From: Christiangramia fulva
Lineage (GTDB): Bacteria > Bacteroidota > Bacteroidia > Flavobacteriales > Flavobacteriaceae
Direction of reading: 5' to 3'
Assembly (NCBI RefSeq): GCF_003024155.1
Contig: NZ_CP028136.1
Coordinates: 1,488,001-1,552,000 of the forward strand
DNA: 64,000 nt
Shown: one piece after another, positions 54,344-62,795 of the stretch
Layout: every line of letters begins with the position of its first letter
How positions within the stretch are numbered: the stretch's first letter is position 1
Program-made: the position numbers and the translations under genes
Notes under the pieces: generated by a model
Database searches by the model: none
What the model was told of the DNA's origin: nothing
Seen by the model: only the letters and a program-made list of their open reading frames with translations

Positions 54344-54871
54344 TTAACCTAAATAAAGATCGATAAGTCCTTCAGGAGTTTTTAGATAAATCTTCCGGTT
54401 GGGCTTATCTACTTTTTGTATGAATTCGTCATTCATCGGCACCAGGATTTCTTTATCTCCTTTTTTTATTTCGAAAAGAGCCTGTGCAGTGGAGTCGTTT
54501 ATTGAAACGATAGTGCCTATATTACCATGCCCGGCATCTATTACTTCAAAACCAATAATCTCATGGAAATAGAATTTATCATCTTCAAGTTGGGGTAGAA
54601 AAGTAAGAGGAAGATACAATTCGGCACCAATAAGATCTTCTGCATCTTCTTCGGTTTCGATATCTTCAAATTTGACACGCAGAAGTGAACTTTTATGAAG
54701 GGAAGAGGAATCAATAAAAAATGGAACCAGATTTTCATTGTAGTCAATGAACACTGATTCCATTTCGGTGTAAGTTTCAGGCTCGTCGGTATCAAGTTTT
54801 ATCAATACCTCGCCTTTAAAGCTAAATTTCCCAACGATTTTACCCAGGTAGAAGCATTCTTCCTTTGTCAT
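54344..54871 (-). CDS. rimM: 16S rRNA processing protein RimM
   Basis: 175 residues: ECFYLGKIVGKFSFKGEVLIKLDTDEPE at the N-terminus (RimM beta-barrel) and YHEIIGFEV-type PRC-barrel C-terminal half (VPMNDEFIQKVDKPNRKIYL). Helps 30S maturation and binds S19. Start at ATG 54869-54871, 13 bases after the rpsP stop; a longer frame (to 55045) is the antisense-like out-of-frame read of the Lys/Ala-rich rpsP tail. Cotranscribed with rpsP, the usual arrangement. Confidence 0.95.
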   Translation of the reverse strand: MTKEECFYLGKIVGKFSFKGEVLIKLDTDEPETYTEMESVFIDYNENLVPFFIDSSSLHKSSLLRVKFEDIETEEDAEDLIGAELYLPLTFLPQLEDDKFYFHEIIGFEVIDAGHGNIGTIVSINDSTAQALFEIKKGDKEILVPMNDEFIQKVDKPNRKIYLKTPEGLIDLYLG

Positions 54872-54884
54872 CGCCGGTCGCTGT

Positions 54885-55472
54885 TTAAGCGTCTTTTTTC
54901 TCTTCGGTTTTAGCTTCTTCAGCAGTTGCAGCTCCAGCTTCCTCTTCAGCCTGTTCAACAGTGGCTTCATCGGTAGCTTCGGCAGCTTCAGCCTCGGCAT
55001 TAGCCGCAGCTTCTGCTTCTTCAGCTTCCCTGGCAGCAGCTTCACGCTTGGCGTTCACTTCTTTTTCTGCTTCAAGAGCTTTTGCTTTAGCTTCTTCTTC
55101 CTGTTTTGTTAGATTCTCTTTTTTAGCACCAATTTTACCTTCTTTTTCCTCTAACCAGGCTTTGAATTTCTCTTCAGCCTGCTCTTCAGTCAAAGCTCCT
55201 TTTCGAACACCTACAGCAAGGTGTTTTTTAAGTAAAGCTCCTTTGTAAGAAAGGATCGCGCGAGCGGTATCGGTTGGCTGGGCACCATTTTGCAACCATT
55301 GTACAGCACCGTCTACATCTAAATCGATAGTTGCGGGATTGGTGTTAGGGTTGTAGGTTCCGAGTTTTTCGAGGAATTTACCGTCTCTCTTGGCACGTGA
55401 ATCTGCAGCGACAATCCAGAAAAAAGGTTTTCCTTTTTTTCCGTGTCTTTGTAATCTTATTTTTACTGGCAT
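54885..55472 (-). CDS. rpsP: 30S ribosomal protein S16 with long Ala/Glu tail
   Basis: 195 residues, twice the length of the typical S16. The first 80 residues are the normal protein ([50 protein letters not shown]). Residues about 110-195 form a helical extension rich in Ala, Glu and Lys, a known feature of Bacteroidota S16. Component of the small ribosomal subunit. Promoter at 55519-55547 and a GC-rich leader hairpin at 55487-55501. Confidence 0.96.
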   Translation of the reverse strand: MPVKIRLQRHGKKGKPFFWIVAADSRAKRDGKFLEKLGTYNPNTNPATIDLDVDGAVQWLQNGAQPTDTARAILSYKGALLKKHLAVGVRKGALTEEQAEEKFKAWLEEKEGKIGAKKENLTKQEEEAKAKALEAEKEVNAKREAAAREAEEAEAAANAEAEAAEATDEATVEQAEEEAGAATAEEAKTEEKKDA

Positions 55473-55486
55473 AAAAATTAAATTTT

Positions 55487-55501
55487 GGGGTTCGCGACCC
55501 C
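55487..55501 (-). promoter_or_regulatory. Leader hairpin of rpsP-rimM
   Basis: GGGGT-TCGCG-ACCCC hairpin in the 5' leader, 15 bases before the rpsP start. It may affect translation or bind a ribosomal protein; no known motif recognised. Confidence 0.4.
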
Positions 55502-55518
55502 GGTTATTAATAAGTGCG

Positions 55519-55547
55519 CAAAGATACTACAATTTTCTATTTTTCAA
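55519..55547 (-). promoter_or_regulatory. Promoter of rpsP-rimM
   Basis: Minus-strand TTG (55545-55547), 18-base spacer, TATCTTTG -7 box (55519-55526): full flavobacterial consensus. Confidence 0.72.
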
Positions 55548-55744
55548 TAGTTTATTATCTGATTTTATTTTCTGTAACCAGTGGCGCAAAACTTTCCTTT
55601 AAATTTAAGAAAATAATGCTTTTTTCCCGATGATCCCGTACTCTCCTGTTAAAAGCAGTTAATTAGTGCTAAACCCTGTTAAATAGGTTGTTAGGTAGGT
55701 CTTGCAGACTTATATTTAGGCAAAGAAAAATTGAAAAAAGTGCT

Positions 55745-56191
55745 ATGAGTTATTCAAAAGAAATATCCGGTAAACTGAATGGATTGCTGGAGAAAAATTA
55801 CGACGCCGAGAAAGGCTATAAAAAAGCGGCGGAAAAGGTTAAAGATGATCGCTTAAGGAAATTCTTTACCCAAAGAGCCAAAGAGAGATATGATTTTGGC
55901 CATGAGCTAAAAGCCGAAATTAAGAATTTTGGTGAACAACCCGATAAAGGCACCAGTCTGAAAGGCGACGCCCACAGATCGTGGATGAATTTAAAAGCCA
56001 GCCTCACGTCAGATAAAGATGAGGCCGTTTTGGAAGAAGCTGTGCGCGGAGAAAAAGCTGCTGTAGATGAATATGAAGATGTCTTAAAATCGAAAGATAT
56101 TCCTGCTTCCACTGGAAATATTTTGATGAAGCAAAAGAACGCTATTGTAGCCTCTCTTAATGAAGTAAAAACTTTGGAAAAACAGGTGTAA
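55745..56191 (+). CDS. PA2169/DUF2383 family four-helix-bundle protein
   Basis: 148 residues, ferritin-like helical bundle: LNGLLEKNYDAEKGYKKAAEKVKD, FFTQRAKERYDFGHELKAEI, HRSWMNLKASLTSDKDEAVLEEAVRGEKAAVDEYEDVL. Family members carry stress-response or unknown roles; metal-binding residues (Glu, His) are scattered and not proven. Start ATG 55745 follows the A-rich AAAAAGTGCT leader. Ends with the terminator at 56290. Confidence 0.85.
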   Translation: MSYSKEISGKLNGLLEKNYDAEKGYKKAAEKVKDDRLRKFFTQRAKERYDFGHELKAEIKNFGEQPDKGTSLKGDAHRSWMNLKASLTSDKDEAVLEEAVRGEKAAVDEYEDVLKSKDIPASTGNILMKQKNAIVASLNEVKTLEKQV

Positions 56192-56288
56192 TGATTTCCC
56201 TCGGGAAATGAATTGGTTACCAAAATTAGAAAACCCACCGATGCGAGCAATGTTTGATTGAAGTAGTAGTAGTTTTAGTGTTCGTATC

Positions 56289-56338
56289 AGGCCTCACAGG
56301 CAATCTGAGAATTCAGGTTTCTGTGAGGCTTTTTTTAT
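56289..56338 (+). terminator. Terminator after the PA2169-type gene
   Basis: Stem GCCTCACAG/CTGTGAGGC with a 21-base loop followed by seven T residues. Confidence 0.82.
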
Positions 56339-56456
56339 GGTTAATAATTCCTGAAAACTTAGTTTTATTTCAGTCATAAAGTTCCTTATTTTAGCCGGGA
56401 TGGTTTATTTTAGAAAACCATTTTTCACTCTTCGTAAAGGCTTAAAACACAAAGGA

Positions 56457-59400
56457 ATGTACCTGATTTTTGACACTGAAACCACCGGCCTTCCCAAGCG
56501 CTGGGACGCTCCCTTAACCGATTCGGACAACTGGCCGCGCTGTATTCAAATCGCCTGGCAGTTGCACGATGAAATGGGAAGACTTGTTGAGCATCAGGAT
56601 TATTTAGTTCAGCCTGACGGATTTGATATTCCTTATGATTCGGAGAGAATTCATGGTATTTCCACCGACCTGGCCAGGCAGCAGGGAATTTCTTTGGAAG
56701 AGGTGCTGGAAAAATTCAATGAGGCTCTTAATAAATCCAAATTCATCGTGGGCCAGAATGTGGGTTTTGATGTAAATATCATGGGCGCTGAATTTATTCG
56801 GCTCGATGTGGAGAATAAACTTCAGGAATTGCCTGTTTTGGATACCTGTACCGAGGTGACCGCAGAAATGTGCAGAATTCCCGGGGGGCGTGGTGGGAAA
56901 TTTAAACTTCCAACGCTTACCGAGCTGCATGAATTTCTTTTTGAAGAATCTTTTTCAGAAGCACACAATGCCACCGCCGATGTGGAAGCGACCACCCGCT
57001 GTTTCCTGGAGCTGGTTAGAAGAAAATCCTTTACCATAGAAGAATTGGATGTGCCGGCTGATTATTTTCAGAATTTTTCTGAAGTAAATCCGCAGCCAAT
57101 TGAACTTATAGGGCTCAAACACATCAATCTCAAAAAAGCTTCTGATGAGATCAGGATAAGGCTTGAAAAACAACAGCCTTCCGACGAAATTTCACATGAA
57201 GAGATCCAGGAGAACCTTGAAAAACTGGATGAAATTCCTTTTGCACATCTGCATAATCATTCGCAGTTTTCGGTTTTACAATCTACCATTAGTATTCCCG
57301 ACCTTGTTGAGGCTGCCGCCGAAGAAAATATGAATGCCGTGGCGCTGACCGATCATGCAAATATGATGGGCGCTTTTCATTTTGTGAAAGAAGTGGGAGT
57401 GTATAATGGAAAAGTAAAGGAGCATAATGCCGAAGCTGAAGAAAACGGGGAGCCATTAAAACAGCCAATGAAAGCCATTATAGGCTGCGAGTTCTTTGTT
57501 TGTGAAAACCATACCGATAAAACCAGGAAAGACAACGGTTATCAGGTGGTTATGCTGGCGAAGAACAAAAAAGGTTATCACAATCTGGCAAAAATGTCTT
57601 CCCTTGCTTATACAGCAGGATTCTATTACGTGCCGCGAATCGACCGTGAGGTCATAAAAAAATATAAGGAAGATGTGATCGTGCTCACCGGAAACCTGTA
57701 CGGGGAAGTACCGAGCAAGATTCTAAATGTAGGAGAAAATCAGGCTGAGGAAGCGCTGATCTGGTGGAAAGAACAATTTGGTGATGATCTCTATATTGAG
57801 CTGATGCGGCACGGTCAGGAAGATGAAGACCGCGTGAACCCGGTGCTGATCGATTTCGCTAAAAAACATGAAATAAAAGTAATCGCGACCAATAACACTT
57901 ATTACTGGAAACAGGAAGATGCCAATGCCCACGATATTTTGCTCTGTGTGAAAGATGGTGAGAAACAGGCTACGCCTATCGGTCGTGGCCGTGGGTATCG
58001 TTACGGATTGCCAAACCAGGAATATTATTTCAAGAGCGCTGATGAAATGAAGAGTCTGTTTAAGGACCTTCCGGAAGCGATCACAAATATCCAGGAAATT
58101 GTCAATAAAGTAGAGCCTTTTGAACTGGCGCGCGATGTATTGCTTCCAAAATTCAATATTCCCGAAGAGTTTTTACATGAAGACGATTTAACCGACGGCG
58201 GAAAACGTGGTGAAAATGCCTATTTAAAGCATCTTACCTACGAAGGCGCGAAAAAACGCTACGGTGAGATCACCGATGATATTAAGGAAAGACTCGATTT
58301 TGAACTTTCGGTTATTGAGAATACCGGTTATCCAGGCTATTTCCTGATCGTGGAAGATTTTATTCGTGCGGCCAGGGAAATGGGGGTTTCGGTAGGACCC
58401 GGTCGTGGATCGGCGGCGGGAAGTGCCGTGGCATACTGTCTTGCAATTACTAATATCGACCCTATCAAATACGACCTGCTTTTTGAGAGATTCCTGAATC
58501 CCGATCGGGTGAGCATGCCCGATATCGATATTGATTTTGATGACGAAGGCCGAAGCCGGGTGATGGATTATGTAATTGGAAAATATGGTGCCAACCAGGT
58601 TGCGCAGATCATTACTTACGGTACCATGGCCGCGAAATCTTCAATTCGCGATACCGCCAGAGTGCTGGACCTGCCTTTAATGGAAGCTGACAGGATAGCC
58701 AAATTGATCCCGAATACCAAACTCTCGAAGCTCTTCGCGATGGATGAAAAGACCATCCGAAGCAAATTCAGGGGAGATGAGGTAGAAAAGATCAATGAAC
58801 TTCTGAATATTTCGGAAGGTGATGATCTTGAAGCTGAAACCGTAAATCAGGCACGAGTGCTGGAAGGTTCGGTTCGAAATACGGGAATCCATGCCTGCGG
58901 GGTGATCATCACACCTGGCGATATTACCGATTATGTTCCGGTTTCGGTGGCGAAAGATTCCGATCTATATGTTACCCAGTTTGACAACTCGGTCGTGGAA
59001 AGCGCCGGTTTGCTGAAAATGGACTTTTTAGGACTTAAAACACTTACCTTAATTAAGGATACGGTGAAAATCGTCAAAGGCCGACATGGAATCGAACTGG
59101 ACCCCGATAATTTCCCGTTGGATGATGAGGAAACTTACAAACTGTTCCAGCGAGGAGAAACCATCGGGATCTTTCAGTATGAATCTCCCGGAATGCAGAA
59201 GCATATGCAGGCCTTAAAACCAACGGTTTTTGATGATCTTATAGCCATGAACGCCTTATACCGGCCGGGGCCTATGGAGTACATTCCAAGTTTTATCGCC
59301 CGAAAACACGGTGAAGAGGAAATCTCTTATGACCTTCCTGAAATGGAGGAGTTTCTTGAAGAAACTTACGGAATCACTGTCTACCAGGAGCAGGTGATGC

Positions 59401-60842
59401 TTTTGTCACAAAAACTTGCGGGATTTTCCAAAGGTGAAGCCGATATGCTTCGGAAGGCGATGGGTAAAAAGATTGCCGCTTTACTGGCACAGCTGAAACC
59501 GAAATTTATAGATGGCGGTGTAGAAAAAGGCCATCCGCAGGAGGTGCTCGAAAAGATATGGAAAGACTGGGAGGCTTTTGCTTCTTATGCTTTCAACAAG
59601 TCGCATTCTACCTGTTATGCCTGGATCGCTTATCAAACGGCTTATTTAAAAGCACATTATCCCGCGGAATATATGGCGGCGGTGCTTTCAAATAATATGA
59701 ACGATATCAAGCAGGTGACTTTCTTTATGGAGGAGTGCAAACGTATGAAGCTGAACGTACTCGGGCCTGATGTAAATGAATCTTATTATAAATTCTCGGT
59801 CAACAAGAACAACGCTGTTCGTTTTGGGATGGGAGCGATCAAGGGCGTGGGTGCCGGCGCGGTAAGGACGATTGTTGAAAACCGAAAGACCAAAGAAGGT
59901 CCGTATCGATCGATCTTCGATATGGCCAAGAGAATCGATTTGCGTTCGGCTAATAAAAAGGCTTTTGAAAATCTAGCGCTTGCCGGTGGTTTTGACGGAT
60001 TTGGCGGAACACACCGTGCGCAATATTTCCATGATGACGGCAGTGGAATGAGCTTTCTGGAAAAAGTGATCAAATACGCGGCGAAATTTCAGGAAAATCA
60101 GAATTCTTCGCAGGTAAGTCTGTTTGGGGAAGCCAGTGAAGTTCAAATTCCGGAGCCGGAAGTTCCGCCTTGTGAAGAGTGGGGAACCATGGAAAAGCTG
60201 CGCCGTGAAAAAGAAGTCGTGGGAATTTATATTTCGGGTCATCCGCTGGACGATTTTAAGATCGAGATGAACTATTTCTGCAAAGCAAAACTTTCAGATT
60301 TGAGAAACCTTGAAAATCTGGTCAATCTTGAACTCACCATTGGAGGGGTGATCACCGATGTGCAGCACCGTGTTTCCAAAAACGGAAAGGGCTGGGCGAT
60401 CTTTATGATGGAAGATTACGACGATTCCTTCGAGTTCAAGATCTTTGGGGAGGAATATTTAAAGATGAAACATTTCCTGGTGCCCAATAATTTTGTGCAT
60501 TTGAGGTGTTATATTAAAGAAGGCTGGACCAATAAGGAAACCGGTAAAAAAGGTGAACCGAGAATCCAGTTTACCGATATGAACCTGCTGCATGACGTGA
60601 TGGATAAATACGCAAAGAAATTAACGATTCAGCTGAATATCGATGATCTCAAATCTGAAAAAATAGAGTGGCTAAAAGATACATTCCAGAGCCATAAAGG
60701 GGATCACCGACTTAATTTTGTGGTCTATGAAATGAAAGAGCAGGTGAAACTGCATATGCCCAGCAGGAAGCACAAAGTAAAAATATCACAGGAGCTTTTG
60801 GAAATGCTGGAAAAGGAACAGTTTATGTATAAACTGAATTAA
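56457..60842 (+). CDS. dnaE: DNA polymerase III alpha subunit with N-terminal DEDDh exonuclease
   Basis: 1461 residues from ATG 56457 (RBS-like AAAGGA just before; the longer frame adds 19 odd residues). Order: DEDDh 3'-5' exonuclease (LIFDTETTGLPKR; IVGQNVGFDVNIM; HNATADVEATTRCF; about 1-185), PHP domain (FAHLHNHSQFSVLQ; about 255-450), polymerase core with SVGPGRGSAAGSAVAYCL and PDIDIDFDDEGR, helix-hairpin-helix region and OB fold (LELTIGGVITDVQHRVSKNGK). Replicative polymerase. The built-in proofreading domain is characteristic of Bacteroidota DnaE; no separate epsilon gene is seen here. Confidence 0.97.
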   Translation: MYLIFDTETTGLPKRWDAPLTDSDNWPRCIQIAWQLHDEMGRLVEHQDYLVQPDGFDIPYDSERIHGISTDLARQQGISLEEVLEKFNEALNKSKFIVGQNVGFDVNIMGAEFIRLDVENKLQELPVLDTCTEVTAEMCRIPGGRGGKFKLPTLTELHEFLFEESFSEAHNATADVEATTRCFLELVRRKSFTIEELDVPADYFQNFSEVNPQPIELIGLKHINLKKASDEIRIRLEKQQPSDEISHEEIQENLEKLDEIPFAHLHNHSQFSVLQSTISIPDLVEAAAEENMNAVALTDHANMMGAFHFVKEVGVYNGKVKEHNAEAEENGEPLKQPMKAIIGCEFFVCENHTDKTRKDNGYQVVMLAKNKKGYHNLAKMSSLAYTAGFYYVPRIDREVIKKYKEDVIVLTGNLYGEVPSKILNVGENQAEEALIWWKEQFGDDLYIELMRHGQEDEDRVNPVLIDFAKKHEIKVIATNNTYYWKQEDANAHDILLCVKDGEKQATPIGRGRGYRYGLPNQEYYFKSADEMKSLFKDLPEAITNIQEIVNKVEPFELARDVLLPKFNIPEEFLHEDDLTDGGKRGENAYLKHLTYEGAKKRYGEITDDIKERLDFELSVIENTGYPGYFLIVEDFIRAAREMGVSVGPGRGSAAGSAVAYCLAITNIDPIKYDLLFERFLNPDRVSMPDIDIDFDDEGRSRVMDYVIGKYGANQVAQIITYGTMAAKSSIRDTARVLDLPLMEADRIAKLIPNTKLSKLFAMDEKTIRSKFRGDEVEKINELLNISEGDDLEAETVNQARVLEGSVRNTGIHACGVIITPGDITDYVPVSVAKDSDLYVTQFDNSVVESAGLLKMDFLGLKTLTLIKDTVKIVKGRHGIELDPDNFPLDDEETYKLFQRGETIGIFQYESPGMQKHMQALKPTVFDDLIAMNALYRPGPMEYIPSFIARKHGEEEISYDLPEMEEFLEETYGITVYQEQVMLLSQKLAGFSKGEADMLRKAMGKKIAALLAQLKPKFIDGGVEKGHPQEVLEKIWKDWEAFASYAFNKSHSTCYAWIAYQTAYLKAHYPAEYMAAVLSNNMNDIKQVTFFMEECKRMKLNVLGPDVNESYYKFSVNKNNAVRFGMGAIKGVGAGAVRTIVENRKTKEGPYRSIFDMAKRIDLRSANKKAFENLALAGGFDGFGGTHRAQYFHDDGSGMSFLEKVIKYAAKFQENQNSSQVSLFGEASEVQIPEPEVPPCEEWGTMEKLRREKEVVGIYISGHPLDDFKIEMNYFCKAKLSDLRNLENLVNLELTIGGVITDVQHRVSKNGKGWAIFMMEDYDDSFEFKIFGEEYLKMKHFLVPNNFVHLRCYIKEGWTNKETGKKGEPRIQFTDMNLLHDVMDKYAKKLTIQLNIDDLKSEKIEWLKDTFQSHKGDHRLNFVVYEMKEQVKLHMPSRKHKVKISQELLEMLEKEQFMYKLN

Positions 60843-60845
60843 TTA

Positions 60846-60911
60846 GTCACATTTCGACTCCGTTCAATGTGACTCCAAACATGAAGTCATGCTGAGCAGA
60901 GTCGAAGCATG
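60846..60911. repeat. Palindromic interspersed repeat pair downstream of dnaE
   Basis: GTCACATT / AATGTGAC hairpin (60846-60873) followed by a GTCATGCTGAGCAGAGTCGA unit (from 60885). The two units are inverted copies of each other around the GAGTCGAA core, a common Bacteroidota intergenic repeat. It may act as the dnaE transcript end. Confidence 0.72.
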
Positions 60912-60944
60912 GGGCAGGGATTGAGGCGAACTACCCCGGCTGCC

Positions 60945-60996
60945 GTCAGGCAGGCGTGTAAAGCTGAAAGCCCGGCTCCCGCCTTGGCGGGAGGCC
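60945..60996. repeat. GC-rich palindromes downstream of dnaE
   Basis: A TGCC-GTCA-GGCA unit (near 60951) and a perfect CTCCCGCC-TT-GGCGGGAG (60976-60993) within a stretch much richer in G+C than its surroundings. No gene is seen in 60843-61116; the rest of the gap holds the trxA promoter. Confidence 0.65.
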
Positions 60997-61070
60997 CCCG
61001 GCATAAAGCTCAACAATGAGCGAATAGCTAAATAAAATATTGGGGTTGTAAGGTTTCAGAATATTATTGA

Positions 61071-61078
61071 CTATTTTT
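61071..61078 (+). promoter_or_regulatory. Probable -7 box of trxA
   Basis: TATTTTTA, one base off TAnnTTTG, 38 bases before the trxA ATG at 61117. A TTG lies upstream at an acceptable distance. Confidence 0.35.
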
Positions 61079-61116
61079 ACGAAACAAATGTAAAATCAGA
61101 AAAAACAGATATAATT

Positions 61117-61434
61117 ATGGCTGTAGAAATAACTGACGCGAATTTTGAAGAAAAAGTGCTTAAAAGCGATAAGCCTGTAATGGTTGATTTTTGGGCTGCA
61201 TGGTGCGGACCCTGTAGAATGGTTGGACCGATCATCGAGGAAATCAGCTCTGAATACGATGGCAAAGCGGTTGTTGGTAAGCTTGATGTTGATGCTAACC
61301 AGGAATTTGCTGCTAAATACGGTGTAAGAAATATTCCTACCGTTCTTGTTTTCCAAAACGGAGAAGTTGTAGGACGCCAGGTAGGTGTTGCTCCAAAGCA
61401 AACTTACGCTGAGGCACTTGATCAACTGCTGTAG
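61117..61434 (+). CDS. trxA: Thioredoxin
   Basis: 105 residues, classical thioredoxin fold. Active site FWAAWCGPCRM with Trp29-Cys30-Gly-Pro-Cys33, cis-Pro in NIPTVLVF, no signal peptide, so a cytosolic disulfide reductase. Single gene with terminator. Confidence 0.97.
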   Translation: MAVEITDANFEEKVLKSDKPVMVDFWAAWCGPCRMVGPIIEEISSEYDGKAVVGKLDVDANQEFAAKYGVRNIPTVLVFQNGEVVGRQVGVAPKQTYAEALDQLL

Positions 61435-61460
61435 TATTCAGTAATTGAAATAAAATATTT

Positions 61461-61488
61461 AAAGCTCCCATACCCGGGAGCTTTTTTT
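61461..61488 (+). terminator. Terminator of trxA
   Basis: Stem AAAGCTCCC/GGGAGCTTT with loop ATACCC followed by a T run; 26 bases after the stop. Confidence 0.85.
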
Positions 61489-61520
61489 ATTGGGATAGTA
61501 TCGCTATTTTCAGCTTTCCT

Positions 61521-62450
61521 ATGGATCTAAGCAAAGAAATTCACGAAACCGGAGGTTTTCTCCATCTTGACCTGCTCGCAAAACAGGTGGTGGAAGGTTA
61601 TATTTCGGGCATGCATAAGAGTCCGTTTCACGGCTTTTCCGCAGAATTTGCCGAGCATAAGATCTATAATTCGGGAGAGAGCACGCGGCATATAGACTGG
61701 AAATTGTATGCAAAGACCGATAAGCTCTATACGCGACGGTATGAAGAGGAAACGAATTTACGCTGTCATTTGATCCTGGATAATTCGGCTTCGATGCATT
61801 ATCCAAAACTGAAGGAGCAGAGTTTGTCTTCTTTGAATAAAATAGGGTTTTCGGTACTGGCTTCGGCTTGTTTGATGCAAATACTGAAGAGGCAGCGGGA
61901 TGCCGTTGGACTAAGTATTTACAGCGATGAATTTGAATATTATGCCCCCGAAAAATCCAGTGAGCGTCATCACCATATGCTGCTGGACAAGATGAACGAG
62001 ATTTTATCGAATCCGCATAAAAACCGTAATACCGATACCTATACTTATCTCCACCAGATTGCTGAAAAACTAAAGCGAAGGTCGCTGATTTTTTTGTTCA
62101 CCGATATGTTCCAGGCCGATGCGGGGGAAGAAAAGCTATTTGAAGCCTTGCGACATTTAAAATACAATCGGCATGAGGTGATCTTATTCCACGTGATGGA
62201 TGAAAAAAGGGAGCTGGATTTTGATTTCGAGAATACACCACGACGATTCACCGATGTGGAAACAGGATTGGAGGTAGATCTGTATTCTGATAATATACGT
62301 GAGAATTATAAAAAGGAGGTGGAAAAGTATCTTGCCGACCTTAAAATGCAATGTGCAAAATACAGGATCAAGTATATGCCTGCAGACGTTAATAAAGATT
62401 TTGACAGCATACTAACCACCTATTTAATTGAGAAACAAAAGTTTGGTTAA
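61521..62450 (+). CDS. DUF58 domain protein
   Basis: 309 residues, cytosolic. DUF58 signature in the middle: STRHIDWKLYAKTDKLYTRRYEEETNL and LILDNSASMHYP, where DNSASM is a MIDAS-like DxSxS metal site of a vWA fold. DUF58 proteins often pair with MoxR AAA+ ATPases in Bacteroidota envelope clusters; neither MoxR nor vWA partners are here. Ends 60 bases before the tRNA-Asp promoter. Confidence 0.93.
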   Translation: MDLSKEIHETGGFLHLDLLAKQVVEGYISGMHKSPFHGFSAEFAEHKIYNSGESTRHIDWKLYAKTDKLYTRRYEEETNLRCHLILDNSASMHYPKLKEQSLSSLNKIGFSVLASACLMQILKRQRDAVGLSIYSDEFEYYAPEKSSERHHHMLLDKMNEILSNPHKNRNTDTYTYLHQIAEKLKRRSLIFLFTDMFQADAGEEKLFEALRHLKYNRHEVILFHVMDEKRELDFDFENTPRRFTDVETGLEVDLYSDNIRENYKKEVEKYLADLKMQCAKYRIKYMPADVNKDFDSILTTYLIEKQKFG

Positions 62451-62488
62451 GATAGTTTTTTTAATTTCTAAAAATCTCAAAAAAAGGT

Positions 62489-62518
62489 TTGGTGAAATTA
62501 AAAAGGATAGTATATTTG
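62489..62518 (+). promoter_or_regulatory. Promoter of tRNA-Asp
   Basis: TTG (62489-62491), 19-base spacer, TATATTTG (62511-62518). Best match to the flavobacterial consensus in this window; the tRNA begins 18 bases later. Confidence 0.75.
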
Positions 62519-62536
62519 CCCTCGCATTAAAGCAAC

Positions 62537-62610
62537 GGTCTGGTAGTTCAGTTGGTTAGAATACCTGCCTGTCACGCAGGGGGTCGCGAGTTCGAGTCTC
62601 GTCCAGACCG
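62537..62610 (+). tRNA. tRNA-Asp (anticodon GTC)
   Basis: 74 bases. Acceptor stem GGTCTGG (62537-62543) pairs with CCAGACC (62603-62609), discriminator G. Anticodon loop CTGTCAC gives GTC between stems CCTGC/GCAGG; T-arm GCGAG-TTCGAGT-CTCGT. CCA is not encoded (only CA follows). Cognate synthetase aspS is at 7.6-9.3 kb. The 3' end lies beside accessory DNA, the usual place for integrase attachment. Confidence 0.97.
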
Positions 62611-62622
62611 CAAAGTACAAAT

Positions 62623-62650
62623 AAGCTCCTACAAAACAGGGGCTTTTTTT
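62623..62650 (+). terminator. Terminator after tRNA-Asp
   Basis: Stem AAGCTCCT/AGGGGCTT (one G-U type mismatch) with loop ACAAAAC, followed by TTTTTTT. Confidence 0.75.
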
Positions 62651-62675
62651 GGCACTAAAGAGTAGTTGTGTTGTT

Positions 62676-62765
62676 TGTCCCAGGAGACTGGGATGTGTAG
62701 TTAGCGCTGAGAGGTGCTAACCAATGAGAAGCTTTTTTCCGTTTATTCGGTAAGAGGCTTTTTTG
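62676..62765. other. Short hairpins between tRNA-Asp and the orphan gene
   Basis: Contains TCCCAG-GAGA-CTGGGA and GTTAGC/GCTAAC hairpins, then A/T-rich stretches with two T runs (AAGCTTTTTT, GGCTTTTTTG). No coding frame. May be leftover ends of the inserted element. Confidence 0.35.
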
Positions 62766-62795
62766 TTTTTGGTCTGGTTCAATTCAATCTCTCAC

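Noticed and set aside
54872..55045. Upstream extension of rimM into rpsP
   Set aside because: Lys/Leu/Pro-rich low-complexity reading of the Ala/Glu tail of rpsP in another frame.
62695..62725. GTTAGC/GCTAAC pair behind tRNA-Asp as an integron attC site
   Set aside because: Orientation and spacing do not fit attC; a single short hairpin without integrase intI or cassettes.
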